A stretch of 64,000 nt of DNA. Source: Edolisoma coerulescens. Its lineage: Eukaryota > Chordata > Aves > Passeriformes > Campephagidae. The stretch covers positions 4,694,504 through 4,758,503 of the forward strand of contig VWZW01006289.1 in the NCBI GenBank assembly GCA_013397115.1. The letters run 5' to 3'. Positions 38,522-47,703 of the stretch are shown here, in pieces. Each line of letters starts with the position of its first letter. The stretch's first letter is position 1. Both the position numbers and the translations under genes were made by a program. The notes under the pieces were generated by a model. The model made no database searches, was not told the origin of the DNA, and saw only the letters and a program-made list of their open reading frames with translations.

Positions 38522-38570
38522 ATATATACACACACACACACATTTATATATGTATGTATATATATATACA
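38522..38570. repeat. AC/AT compound microsatellite
   Basis: A run of (AC)n followed by (AT)n and GTAT units lies immediately left of an antisense CR1 tail. Such compound alternating tracts are common in avian DNA and probably vary in length. Confidence 0.9.
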
Positions 38571-38690
38571 TCATAGAAAAGGTTGGAAGAGGCCTCTGGA
38601 GATTATCGAGGAAGGTTAACTTCAGGGTTAGATCATGTTGCTTACAGTCTTTTCAAATCAGGCTTAGAAAAATCTCTTTCCACTGCTTAA
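38571..38690 (-). mobile_element. CR1 LINE 3' end, antisense, short
   Basis: The plus strand reads TCATAGAAAAGGTTGGAAGA, then GGCCTCTGGAGATTATCGAG, then a diverged GTTGCTTACAGTCTTTTC stretch. This is the reverse complement of a CR1 3' terminus. The octamer tail is reduced to one unit beside the microsatellite, which may have grown from it. Confidence 0.75.
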
Positions 38691-40744
38691 CTACCTTCAT
38701 TGTGAATTTTCTATTCCTCGTGTTATGTAGTCAGTATTTTCCTTGCTTCAGCTTGTGGCTGTTGCCTCATTTTAGCTCTGTATGCAAGAGAAGAGTCTGG
38801 CTCTGTCTTTTTAAAAACTGCCACTTTAGATAGAATAGTTTTGTGGAAGTTGTTTAAAGTAACACATTTATGGAGAAATTAATACAACTTCATTTTCTAC
38901 CAGATCATTCGCCGATCACGACATTTTTAAAGCAATTGTCTGTTTCCCTTACCGTGAAGTCAGAAACCTTGACATCTGACAAAATCCTAAATTCTTCAGA
39001 TATTCAGAGGTACTGAAAGCATCACAGAATCGCAAGAAAGGTTCCATCAAGAAAAGCAATGGATGCTGGCTCTTCTCTATACAGGTTTCTTAGCTGTTCC
39101 TCTCGTAGCAGCTGTTTGACTTGCCATACATATTTAGATACAGTAGTCTCATAAGCTGCTTCAGTTAATATTAAAACACAGTAGAAAAGAAAGGAGGATT
39201 CAGCTTTGGAAAAAAATTATTACAGAATCTAAGCAAAACAATTAGCCATAGAACAAATGTGTGCAACATAAACCTTCATGACTTACAAATATATATCCAA
39301 TTACAGTTCTAAAAAAGAGAAAGCAAACACCGAAAAACAGCTTTCTTGGGTGCAGGGACAGTCACACAAAGAAGAGAAAGAAAAACCAATGATCTTCTCT
39401 ATTTTTCAAACAACAGCCTCACCCTTTTTTTTTTTAAATTAAAAAAACTGAATTCTGAAAAGTTCTAGTCAGACATTATTTTTTGTCAGCTAGAGGGCCT
39501 ACTTCTCCACAACTGTGATTCTTTTTTTCACTAACATCAAAGGGTCTTCATTTTTACCAAAACACATGATCTACAGTGTTATGTTCTGCCCTCATAATTT
39601 CCTGTATTTTTAAAAATATTTTTAAATTATGTCAAGGTCAGAAAAAAGAATCCTCATTTTCTTCTAAATATTTGTATACAAAAGTTCTTTTTTAGCAAGG
39701 TTTTTCAGACCCAACTGGAAAGTTTAAAGAAAGGACATGCGAGACTTCAGAGATAACGTGCTGTTTTACGCTTGGATTATGCTCATGCAGTCTGGAGCCG
39801 CACATATGTTTAACTCATGTCCTGTAAAGTGTTCACGGTAAAAAAAAATAAAAATCCATACATATTTGTTTTATTATAACTAATGGCAAAAGTCAAGATA
39901 TGTAATCATTGATTCCAAATGTAGTGGCTACTGCCTAAAGTACAAATCCAGCATCACCGATGAAACCTGTTTCATGGAAGACAGGTGAGGTATTATTTAC
40001 ATCAATATAGCTGCATTTTCATTCTTTTTTATAAAGACATTGAAAACTACTTTTCAGATATCTTGCCTGTATAACAAACTATTTTTGATCAGATTACTTT
40101 TGATAGTAAGTTTTTTTTATCATCTCTCACCGCTTAATTTTTAGAAAATTTAGTTTAGAATTATAACTAGACACTAAAGGCAAATAATTTCCTTTTTGTG
40201 TCTGACCAAAAAAAAAGATGAAAAAAGAAGGGTCTCAAATGGACAGAGGAAATTTTAGAGAAGCTGGAGATGTTCCTGAAGAAGAGGAAATTACTGGAGT
40301 TTTGACACAGAAATGCACAAACTTCATAAGGAAAAAAATGTAAAACATCACAAAGATAAAAAAGGTGGTAGTGATCTCGTTTTCATCAAGGTATAGACTT
40401 AGTACACTGAAAAATACCCTGGTGAAAGAATTAAAATAGAGTTCTGTTGGGCAATGTGTGTCATGCAATAACCAGAGCCTAGGAATATTCTCGCATTGCT
40501 AAATGCTGAAGTTAATGAGCATCTGATTTCATTGCAAGGCATCCCACCTGAGCCTCTCAAACATAAGCTCTCCAAATAATGTTTCTATTATGTTAATAGA
40601 GGTGATTATTTCAATAAAAGAATCAGAAATGGTGCTTTGTTTGGCTAAAAAGGTGCAAACTGTTACCCACAAAACAATATTCAATCACTCTGAGGCACCT
40701 TCAGAAATCAGCACTGCTGCTGTAAAGGGTCCAGTAGGTCTCAT
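38691..40744. other. Unassigned AT-rich non-coding DNA
   Basis: I see no gene or clear transposon. A short ATCACAGAATCGCAAGAAAGG near 39019 resembles the start of an antisense CR1 tail but continues into unrelated sequence. Confidence 0.5.
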
Positions 40745-41035
40745 TGTGATATGATGCATCCTATAGTTCAGCTGGGTTCACCTGTCCTGGCTCTCTGTCT
40801 GGGGCTCCCAGAGCCCCTTGCAATTTTTCCCTCATGGATTTGGATGAAGCACTGGCTGCTTCCCTGCCAAATGTATCTGTGGGTGTTGAGGACTTGATAT
40901 AACCACTGGCCAATCTCTCAGGGTACCACCATTGCATGTGACCATTGTTTCTCATTACAAATGCCCAACATCTATTTCTGGGAAGTGGTGGCACTAAATG
41001 CATGCTGATTTTCATTCATTCTCTACAGATGAGAA
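40745..41035 (-). other. GC-richer segment, possibly an old LTR fragment
   Basis: The segment stands out from its surroundings by higher GC content and holds an 84-codon minus-strand frame (40761-41015) with no family I can recognise. Read on the minus strand, the part near 40760-40790 (GAGCCAGGACAGGTGAACCC, then CAGCTGAACTATAGGATGC) loosely resembles the middle of a songbird ERV LTR. The resemblance is partial, and the ends and target duplication are not visible. A decayed exon is an alternative. Confidence 0.3.
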
Positions 41036-41515
41036 TATTACTGTGAAACCTTATGTCTCAGCAGTCCTGCCTTGTATTTTGAGAGTTGAATATGACTATA
41101 TAGCCTTTTTGGTATGTTTCTAATTATGACATCAATCTTCAGAAATCCATTAGATCGGCGATAACAAAGCCTATATCTTTGATATTTTACAATAGATATT
41201 CTGAATTTTTTTGCAAGTACCTGCAAGAAAAATTCCGTAGATATCTCATAGATGGGATAGAAACATAGAACATGGTCTTCTTTTTCTTTTTTAATGCAAC
41301 TGTAAAAGACTGAGAACTTTTTTTTGGTAAAATACTTAGGCTTTCATACTTGCACAGAAAAACGTCACTCTGATTTCTCACACTTGACATCACATATTTA
41401 TGCAAGTTCTGTAGTTCTGTGGCATCTGTTGAACTTCAGCCATCTGGACTCATGTTCTAGCCTTAGGCATCCATAACCTAGCAATATTTAACACATCTTT
41501 TTCCATACAGAAATT
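41036..41515. other. Unassigned AT-rich non-coding DNA
   Basis: I see nothing identifiable here. Short minus-strand frames (62 and 72 codons) lack motifs. Confidence 0.5.
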
Positions 41516-41626
41516 CATTTGGCATCTTCTGAATTGCTGTTTTGAGCAAAGGTCTAGTAAAACCAACAGTCTAGTAGAGTTCAATTAGACCTTTGCTCAA
41601 AATAGCAACTGAGAAGACACCAAATG
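41516..41626 (-). repeat. Long inverted repeat (hairpin with 41-bp arms)
   Basis: The left arm at 41516-41556 and the right arm at 41586-41626 are reverse complements at 36 of 41 positions, separated by a 29-base loop. Both arms carry TGAGCAAAGGTCTA, or its complement, next to the loop. If the minus strand is transcribed, three of the five mismatches become G-U pairs, which leaves two true mismatches. On the plus strand only one becomes a G-U pair. Weaker complementarity appears to continue outward (ACAG...AAATTC against a diverged partner). The structure could be a foldback transposon, an inverted local duplication or a small-RNA precursor. No target duplication was found. Confidence 0.8.
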
Positions 41627-42852
41627 GAGGAAAGTCTGTAGTAAAGTTTTTCCTTTCAGATTATTTGTGTGCAAACACTGTTTCAAATACTGACATATTC
41701 CACTTTTCAGCTAGCTTGAAGATAGTACACAGATAAAATGGTGTGTGCTCTCTCTCTGAAAAACCTAAATCAGCACATGGTTATGAAAGCTACTTCTGAC
41801 CTGTTCTGAAGTCATTATCATAGTGTTTAAATCAGGACGATCAGGTGTTTCACTGTCAAATGGATTGACACTAAATGTTGTGAGGTTTGATGAATCTAGG
41901 AGAAAGTGGGCTGTTATATCACTTCACAGTATTGTGCATGTCAAATGGCCACAAGGAAGTAACACAAGAGTTTAGAGTGCCTTAAATCTAAATATCCTAC
42001 GGTTATAACCAATGCCTATCTTTAGGTCAGATTTTTGACCTAACATTTCATTAGTCTGCATGATATTTTCTCATCCTTTCTCTTCAGCACAGCAAATGGG
42101 TATGTCATACCACATATCTAGTTCACAGCTTTTCTGACAAATGTTATATGGAAGAGTGAACCTTATTCCAAGCTTTTCAGTATTTTTAAGTATATCACTG
42201 CAAGGGCTTCACCTGTTTCATGCTAGTTTATACATGTTAGGCTTTAAATTTAAAACTCTATTAATGCAATAATTGTCCTTGTTTTTCAATCTTCTGGTGA
42301 AGTGTCTAATGAAGAACAAGCACTAAAAGTGGTCTTTTGTATAACTCTTGTCATATGAGAACAGAAGGAATCTCAGCAGCTCTGTGATAAATCAGATCCC
42401 CACCCTTTAAGTCCTTGTTTTCTCATACTGTTACCAAGTAATCTACGGTTCTTTTGAATCTGTGTCTTCCACAGCAGGATCTTCATTTTTGTGTAGCCAA
42501 TATGCAAATAAGCACTTTCTTGTGCTTATTCTTCTCTCAATACTTCTTTTTTTTTTTTTTTTCCTAAAGTATTTCTCTGGAAAATAAACATAATGATCCT
42601 CATAGTATGATTACTGGTAAAAAATTCTTTAGCAATACAAGCCTTCAATCATCACAGGCATAGTTAACACAGAACCAAAGAATGTAAGATCTTGTATGAT
42701 TATGTACAAAGATTTCTTTCTTCTTTCCTCAGGAATTAGCTGACAGCAGTCTAGGATGGATATGTGGGTCCTGCTTGTAGCAACTCCAAGTCAGTGTAAT
42801 TTGAATACTGTTTCTAACCAGGACATTAAATACAATGAAATTGTATGAAATA
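41627..42852. other. Unassigned AT-rich non-coding DNA
   Basis: No gene or transposon is seen. A poly(T) tract of 16 bases lies at 42547-42562. Confidence 0.5.
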
Positions 42853-43206
42853 CATAGAATCATAGAATGTCTTAGGTTGGAAGTGACTTTAATGATCATT
42901 TATTTCCAACCCCCCTTCCATGGACAGGGACACCTTCCACTAGACCAGGTTGCTCAAAGCCCCATCCAGCCTGGCATTGAACACCTTCAGGGATGAGACT
43001 CTGGGCAACCTGTTCCAGTGCCTCACCAACCTCACAGTAAAGAAATTCTTTCTAACATCTAATATAAACCTCTACTCTTTCAGTTTGAAACCATTCCCCC
43101 TTGGCCTGTCACGACATGGTTTTGTAAATAGTCTCTCCATGTTTCTTGTAGGCTCCCTTCAGGTACTGGAAGGCCACAGTTATATCACTCTGAATCTTCA
43201 AGGGTA
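42853..43206 (-). mobile_element. CR1 LINE 3' region, antisense
   Basis: The plus strand starts with ATAGAATCATAGAATG, the reverse complement of the CR1 octamer tail. It continues through TTAGGTTGGAAGTGACTTTA, CCACTAGACCAGGTTGCTCA near 42935, a CTGGGCAACCTGTTCCAGTG block near 42999, CCCCCTTGGCCTGTCACGAC near 43096, and GGCTCCCTTCAGGTACTGG near 43152. The copy is 5'-truncated at about 43206. The 87-codon plus-strand frame is antisense to it. Confidence 0.94.
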
Positions 43207-44483
43207 TTCATGAAATGAATTTAAGTGCAAATAAATTACCTAGACCAGGTTCTTTGTTTGTTTGAAACAGTGTTCTCTGCTCTTCTTACCCTTCAAGGAA
43301 GTTATGCCTATTTCTTTGTACAGGTATTTGGACATTTTGTTTCAGCCTAGTCTAACTGATGCTTGTATATTCTTCTCATGACCTCCAGCAACCTTTCCAA
43401 GTGTAGTAATGTCATCTAGGCAATTCTGGAGTCTAGCCTGCCTCTTGAGAATCAAAAGTACTGTTCATATATACGTTCTATACATACGTATACAGCATTT
43501 TTTACACTTATTTTGATTGCTTATTCTCACACAAAACCTTGCAGAAATCCATGATCTTTACAGAGAAATAAATGCAGGCATGCTGTCTCTACAGGATAGA
43601 TATAGCAAATAAAGAGACACTATCACATATTGCTTCAATAGCCTGATTTGATGTGCACATGTGGGATTCTGGGAGATTGCTTTGGGGCTTTTTGCACCAG
43701 TGTAACAAAATCATTAACAGTGCATGATTACAACTATTCATGTTCAAAACAGACCCATCCTCCTGGCCAAATCACATATTTTAGATTGGGATCCATGATA
43801 ATAGCAGAAGATAATGCAAATCCTTTCCCCAAAGTTTGCATTTCTCTTGCAGGATCATAATAATTTTCAGGCTTTGTGTAAACTTTCATCAACAGCATAG
43901 TTTTCCTCATATTTCAATAGTTTCTCAACCCTATAGCTTTACAAATATCGAATCATTGCCAATTTTCTCAGCCTCTGCTCTAAACTTCAAACTTTTCTAA
44001 TTCCAGTCAAGTTGCAAGAGTGACAATAGGTCTGATTCAAGCAGTAAGTACTCCCTAATGCCTGGTGTTACTGTAATCATGTCATATGCCATGTTGTATG
44101 ACCATTTTAGCTTTCAAGGTTGCATGGGAGAATCAGCTTCCTTGCAAGTTTCTCAGACAAGGTCTGTGTTCACAAAGTTTAAAGCATTCAGCTAAGGTGA
44201 GTCCATTAGACCACGGGAGGGGGAAACAAATGAACATCAATGAAACAATATTTAACACCCGCAAAGAGTGAGCACAGAGTACATGCTGGTTTCTGCTCCA
44301 AGACAATGTAAAAGCAGCAACACTCATTCCTCAAAAAGCTCTGTTGCAAATTACCAGCTCGTTGTTTTCCAACGCTGATCCAAGTGCTATAACAGATTGT
44401 AGGCACAGGTTGGAGGTGCACAAGCAATACGCACTGATGTCGGAGGCAGAGGGATTTCTTCTTCATTGCCAATTTTGCCTGCC
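43207..44483. other. Unassigned non-coding DNA
   Basis: No gene or recognised transposon is found. GC content rises towards the right end as the CpG-rich block begins. Confidence 0.5.
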
Positions 44484-44727
44484 CTATGGAAGTGTGCACC
44501 AACTCGTGGCGGTGTGAGGGCTGCGGAGGGCAGGGAGGGAGCATGCCAGCATGGCCCCAGGGCCGGGCAGGCCGCGCGGCCCCAGGCGCCCGGGAGAGCC
44601 CCGCTCCCTCTGGCAGCACAACGAAGCAGTGCCCTCTACTGCCCAGCGCCGAGACTGCAGCGGCACCGCGGCCGCGGCCCGGGCCTGAGCCATGCCCCGG
44701 GCCCTGGGCGTAGGCCGTACTTGCCTT
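44484..44727. promoter_or_regulatory. Small CpG-island-like block
   Basis: About 22 CpG dinucleotides fall within roughly 240 bp of G+C-dominated sequence (for example GGCCGCGCGGCCCC and CCGCGGCCGCGGCCC). The rest of the window is AT-rich and CpG-poor. In birds, blocks like this usually mark promoters or first exons, and less often young LTRs. On its right side lies a pyrimidine tract ending TTTTCCAG (44754-44762), which resembles a splice acceptor, and then CR1 sequence. Frames of 69-113 codons cross it on both strands, all rich in Ala, Pro, Gly and Arg from composition alone. No TATA box or open gene can be assigned. Confidence 0.65.
44629..44642 (-). promoter_or_regulatory. CTCF-like core motif, reverse orientation
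   Basis: The minus strand reads GCAGTAGAGGGCAC, matching 13 of 14 positions of CCASYAGRKGGCRS. The mismatch is at the tolerant first position. It sits in the middle of the CpG-rich block, where such a match is much less likely to be chance than in the window at large. It points leftward, towards the forward-facing candidate at 22652-22665. Confidence 0.5.
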
Positions 44728-44767
44728 TGAGCCCTACTTGTCCTGCTTTTTTTCTTTTCCAGCTTGT

Positions 44768-45835
44768 CAGATTTTCTTGTGCATCAGAAGAGATATTCCT
44801 TTGCTAGGTTTGGCATTGCTGGTCATGCTTCTTTTGATGAAGCCCAGGGTATGGTTTTGGGCTTCAAGCTTAATATTGAGCTGCTTGTCTACCAGCACCC
44901 CCAAGGCCGTCTCTACAGGGCTGCTCTCAAGCCATTCTCTGCACAGCCTCTATTTGTGCTTGGAATTGCCCCGACCCAGGTGCAGGACCTTGCACCTGGC
45001 CTTGTTGAACTTCATGAGGTTCATGCAGGTCCACCTCTCGAGCCTGTCAAGGTCCCTCTGGATGGCATCCCTTCCCCCCAGCATGTCAGTTGCACCACAC
45101 AGCCTGGTGTTGTCAGAAAACTTGTTGAGAGTGCCCTCAATCCCACTGTCCTTGTCACCAACAAAAATGTTAAAGAGCACTGGTCTCAATACCAATCCCT
45201 GAGGACACCACTCATCACTGGAATCCCCTTGGACATTGAGCCATTGAGCTCAACTTTTTGAGTACGATCATCCAGCCAACTCTTTATTCACTGAGTGGCC
45301 TATCTATGAAATCCACGTCTGTCCAGTTTAGAAACAAGGATGTCATCCAAGACAGTGTCAAGTGCTTTGCACAAGTCCAGGTAGATGATGTTAGTTGCTC
45401 TTCCCTTATCCACCAGTGTTCTAATTCCATCATAGAAGGTCACCAAATTTGTCAGGCACAATGACCTTGGTGAAGCCATGTTGACTGTCACCCCTCACCT
45501 CCTTAGTTAACATGTGCCTTGGCATAATTTCCAGGAGGATGTGCTCCCTGATCTTGCTGAGCACAGAGGTAAGACTGACTGGCCTGTAGTTCCCTTGTAC
45601 ATCCTCACTTGCCTCTTTAAAAATGGTGGTAATGTTTCCTTTTCTCTAGTCAGTGAGATCTTTACCAGACTGACACAAATTTTCAAATATGATGGATAGT
45701 GACTTAAACTCTTCATCTACCAGTTCCCTCGGCTCTCTACAATGTAGCTCATCAGATCCCATGGCCTTGTGCACCTTCAGGTTCCTTAAATGATCTTGAA
45801 CCCCTTTTTCCTAAAATGTCTCTCATTGTTGCAGC
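44768..45835 (-). mobile_element. CR1 LINE, internal ORF2 segment, antisense, truncated at both ends
   Basis: This is a 1.07-kb antisense segment of CR1 ORF2 that encodes the reverse-transcriptase domain. Plus-strand landmarks are a TTTGATGAAGCCCAGGGTAT start, ATTGCCCCGACCCAGGTGCA near 44967, GCCTGTCAAGGTCCCTCTGG near 45043, CAAGTCCAGGTAGATGATGT near 45371, CTGACTGGCCTGTAGTTCCC near 45576, and TCAGATCCCATGGCCTTGTG near 45751. Truncation at the 5' end of the element is normal for CR1. The absence of its 3' end is not, because copying starts there. The break falls beside the CpG-rich block, so later deletion or rearrangement is likely. Confidence 0.95.
44950..45491 (-). pseudogene. Dead CR1 reverse transcriptase fragment
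   Basis: Two minus-strand frames carry recognisable reverse-transcriptase motifs. The frame starting at 45491 includes [20 protein letters not shown], where the motif A aspartate in YLDLCKALD (about 45357-45383) is kept. The frame starting at 45195 includes the active-site motif C as FSDN (45109-45120) instead of the usual F-A-D-D, so the second catalytic aspartate is lost. Further on, RDAIQRDLDRLERW and KVLHLGRGNSK match the conserved post-catalytic region. The two parts lie in different frames with stops between them, so there is at least one frameshift. The enzyme would have primed LINE copying at a nick in genomic DNA; this copy cannot. Confidence 0.93.
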
Positions 45836-46929
45836 AGACCTTTATGAGGCCCAGTCTTGAGACTCTTGTTCTTCAAGAATGATTTCACAAACCATTTTAT
45901 TTTGATTTAGAATCTCAAAAGGCATAAATAGGTCTTAAGTTTTCAAATATCTTAATTATTCTTTTTTTCCACAAGAATGACTTTAAAAAAGAGAAAAGAC
46001 ATGCATTAAACAAGACTTATGGTTAGAATTTTAAATTCAAATTTGTAAACAAAAAGTAAATAAAATGCACACAAAAATCCCAGCTTGTATTGTCCATGGC
46101 TCTTTTGTAGATGGCTAAGCATATCTCACCTAACATTCCTTCTGTATGTCCTTCCTTCAAAAATTGAGGCATCCAGCATTCACAGAATCATTCTTCCTGT
46201 CATAAAGCATTGATGGTTTCTTTTTACTGGGTGATATGGTGTCTAGAACTAGATTAGATCTGGATACAATATTTTAAAAAGTGAGATCACTAGATTTACA
46301 CTGTGGTTTCATGTGTTTTCTCTTCTGTTTCTAATAATCTCTCACATTTTCAGCATCTATTTGTCAGATGAACTGAACATTAAACTGATGGTTTTGAAGT
46401 ACTAACAGTTTAAAGCAATAATTCTGAGATTCTTCTTCAATGGTAATAATTTCAGGTCGCTCACTCTGTGTGTACAGCTAGGCTTATGCTTCCTCATATA
46501 GTTTACTGATCATTTATCAGTATTTCTTTTATAATTTTACCACTGTCATTCAGTGTCACAAGGTCTTGTGAAACTTTGTCACCTTTGTTTCTCCATTTTC
46601 TAGACCTATAGTTGCCTAGATCACTTTGGAGTCCCTTTCAAAATTTTTTTTTGTCAGTTTCCATTCCTCTGACACTAACTAGAGCTGGTAGATTTTGTGT
46701 GAGCTTCTTTTCATCTACTGATCAGGTTTTAGGGATCCAGTTGCTCAAAAATGAATGCTGCATTCATCTTCTGCTGACAGGCACTCTGAAAAAGAATTCC
46801 TCACAGCCTGTGATGCTTCTCTTAGAATCAGTGCATACCTTGCTGGCACGAGCAAATTTTTCAGCTGCAAGATTCTGCTCTGGTTTGTGATATTTACCAC
46901 AAAACAAGGTTTGATGGGTATCTGGATCT
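45836..46929. other. Unassigned non-coding DNA
   Basis: No gene is recognised. Parts of 46080-46700 have the texture of old antisense LINE sequence, but no landmark is clear enough to call. Confidence 0.4.
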
Positions 46930-47703
46930 CTGTTGCAAGGGCACTCTCTGTGAGAGGAGGTTAGGGGCTGCCCTGTGCTGGACACAGATGCTTCCAGCCT
47001 GTTCTAGTTGGCTCCAAGAGACCCACCATAGGACACAGCTGGGCCCCACAGCCAGACTGGGAAAGTGTATTTAAGAAAGGACAAAAGATCCTGGATATGC
47101 AGGGAGGAACATAGACACAAAAAGAGTGAGAAGCAGCAGCAGGAAAACCCGCATCAAAGAAGGAGGAAGAGGAGGAGGAGATTCCCAATGGCAGCAGCCT
47201 ATTCATTGCAGACTGTGAAGAACCTGCCCTGGGGCAGGCAGGTATTCTTGCCAGGAGCCATGGCCTGTGGACCGCACATTCTGGAGCCAAGGAAAAGCAT
47301 GAAGAAGAAAGAGCAGAAGGAAAAAACTGTTAGGTGCTAACTACAACCTCTATTCCCTTGTGCAGCTTGGGGCAGGTCTGTGGAGGGTAAGGGAGTCTGG
47401 ACTGAAGGTGTGAAGTTGACTCTGGGAAAGGAAACAGGAAAGAAGATATTTAAATGTTTGTGTCTTTGATTTTGTTTGTATTTTGCTACCAAAAATATTA
47501 ATTTTAATTGTCAATACATGCGCTTTCTCTGAGTCAAGTCTGTTTTGCTTGTGAGAAGAACCGAGAAACAATAACCCGTCTTTACCTTGACGTATGAGCT
47601 TTCTTACATTCTTCTTTTTTTCTCCCTGTCCCACCCCGCTGGAGCAGGAGTGAGAGAGAGCAAATGGATGGGAGTTTTGCTGTTAGCCAAGGTTAGACCA
47701 TCA
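46930..47703 (+). mobile_element. LTR-like element, endogenous-retrovirus type
   Basis: The block resembles a songbird ERV LTR family in order: GACACAGCTGGGCCCCACAG near 47033, TTTAAGAAAGGACAAAAG near 47071, a purine-rich GAAGGAGGAAGAGG tract with TTCCCAATGGCAGCAGCCTA near 47182, an AT-rich TATTAATTTTAATTGTCAAT stretch near 47495, and GAGCTTTCTTACATTCTTC then TCTCCCTGTCCCACCCCGCT near 47622. It ends GCCAAGGTTAGACCATCA near 47703. The left end is not visible and no target duplication could be fixed, so the start is approximate. There is no retroviral coding sequence beside it, which suggests a solo LTR. Confidence 0.6.

Noticed and set aside
39015..39045. ATCACAGAATCGCAAGAAAGG as a CR1 tail
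   Set aside because: Only about 20 bases resemble the CR1 end, and the sequence then diverges completely.
44764..45261. 165-codon plus-strand open frame
   Set aside because: It is exactly antisense to the CR1 reverse-transcriptase segment. CR1 antisense frames stay open through composition and are a common source of false bird genes.
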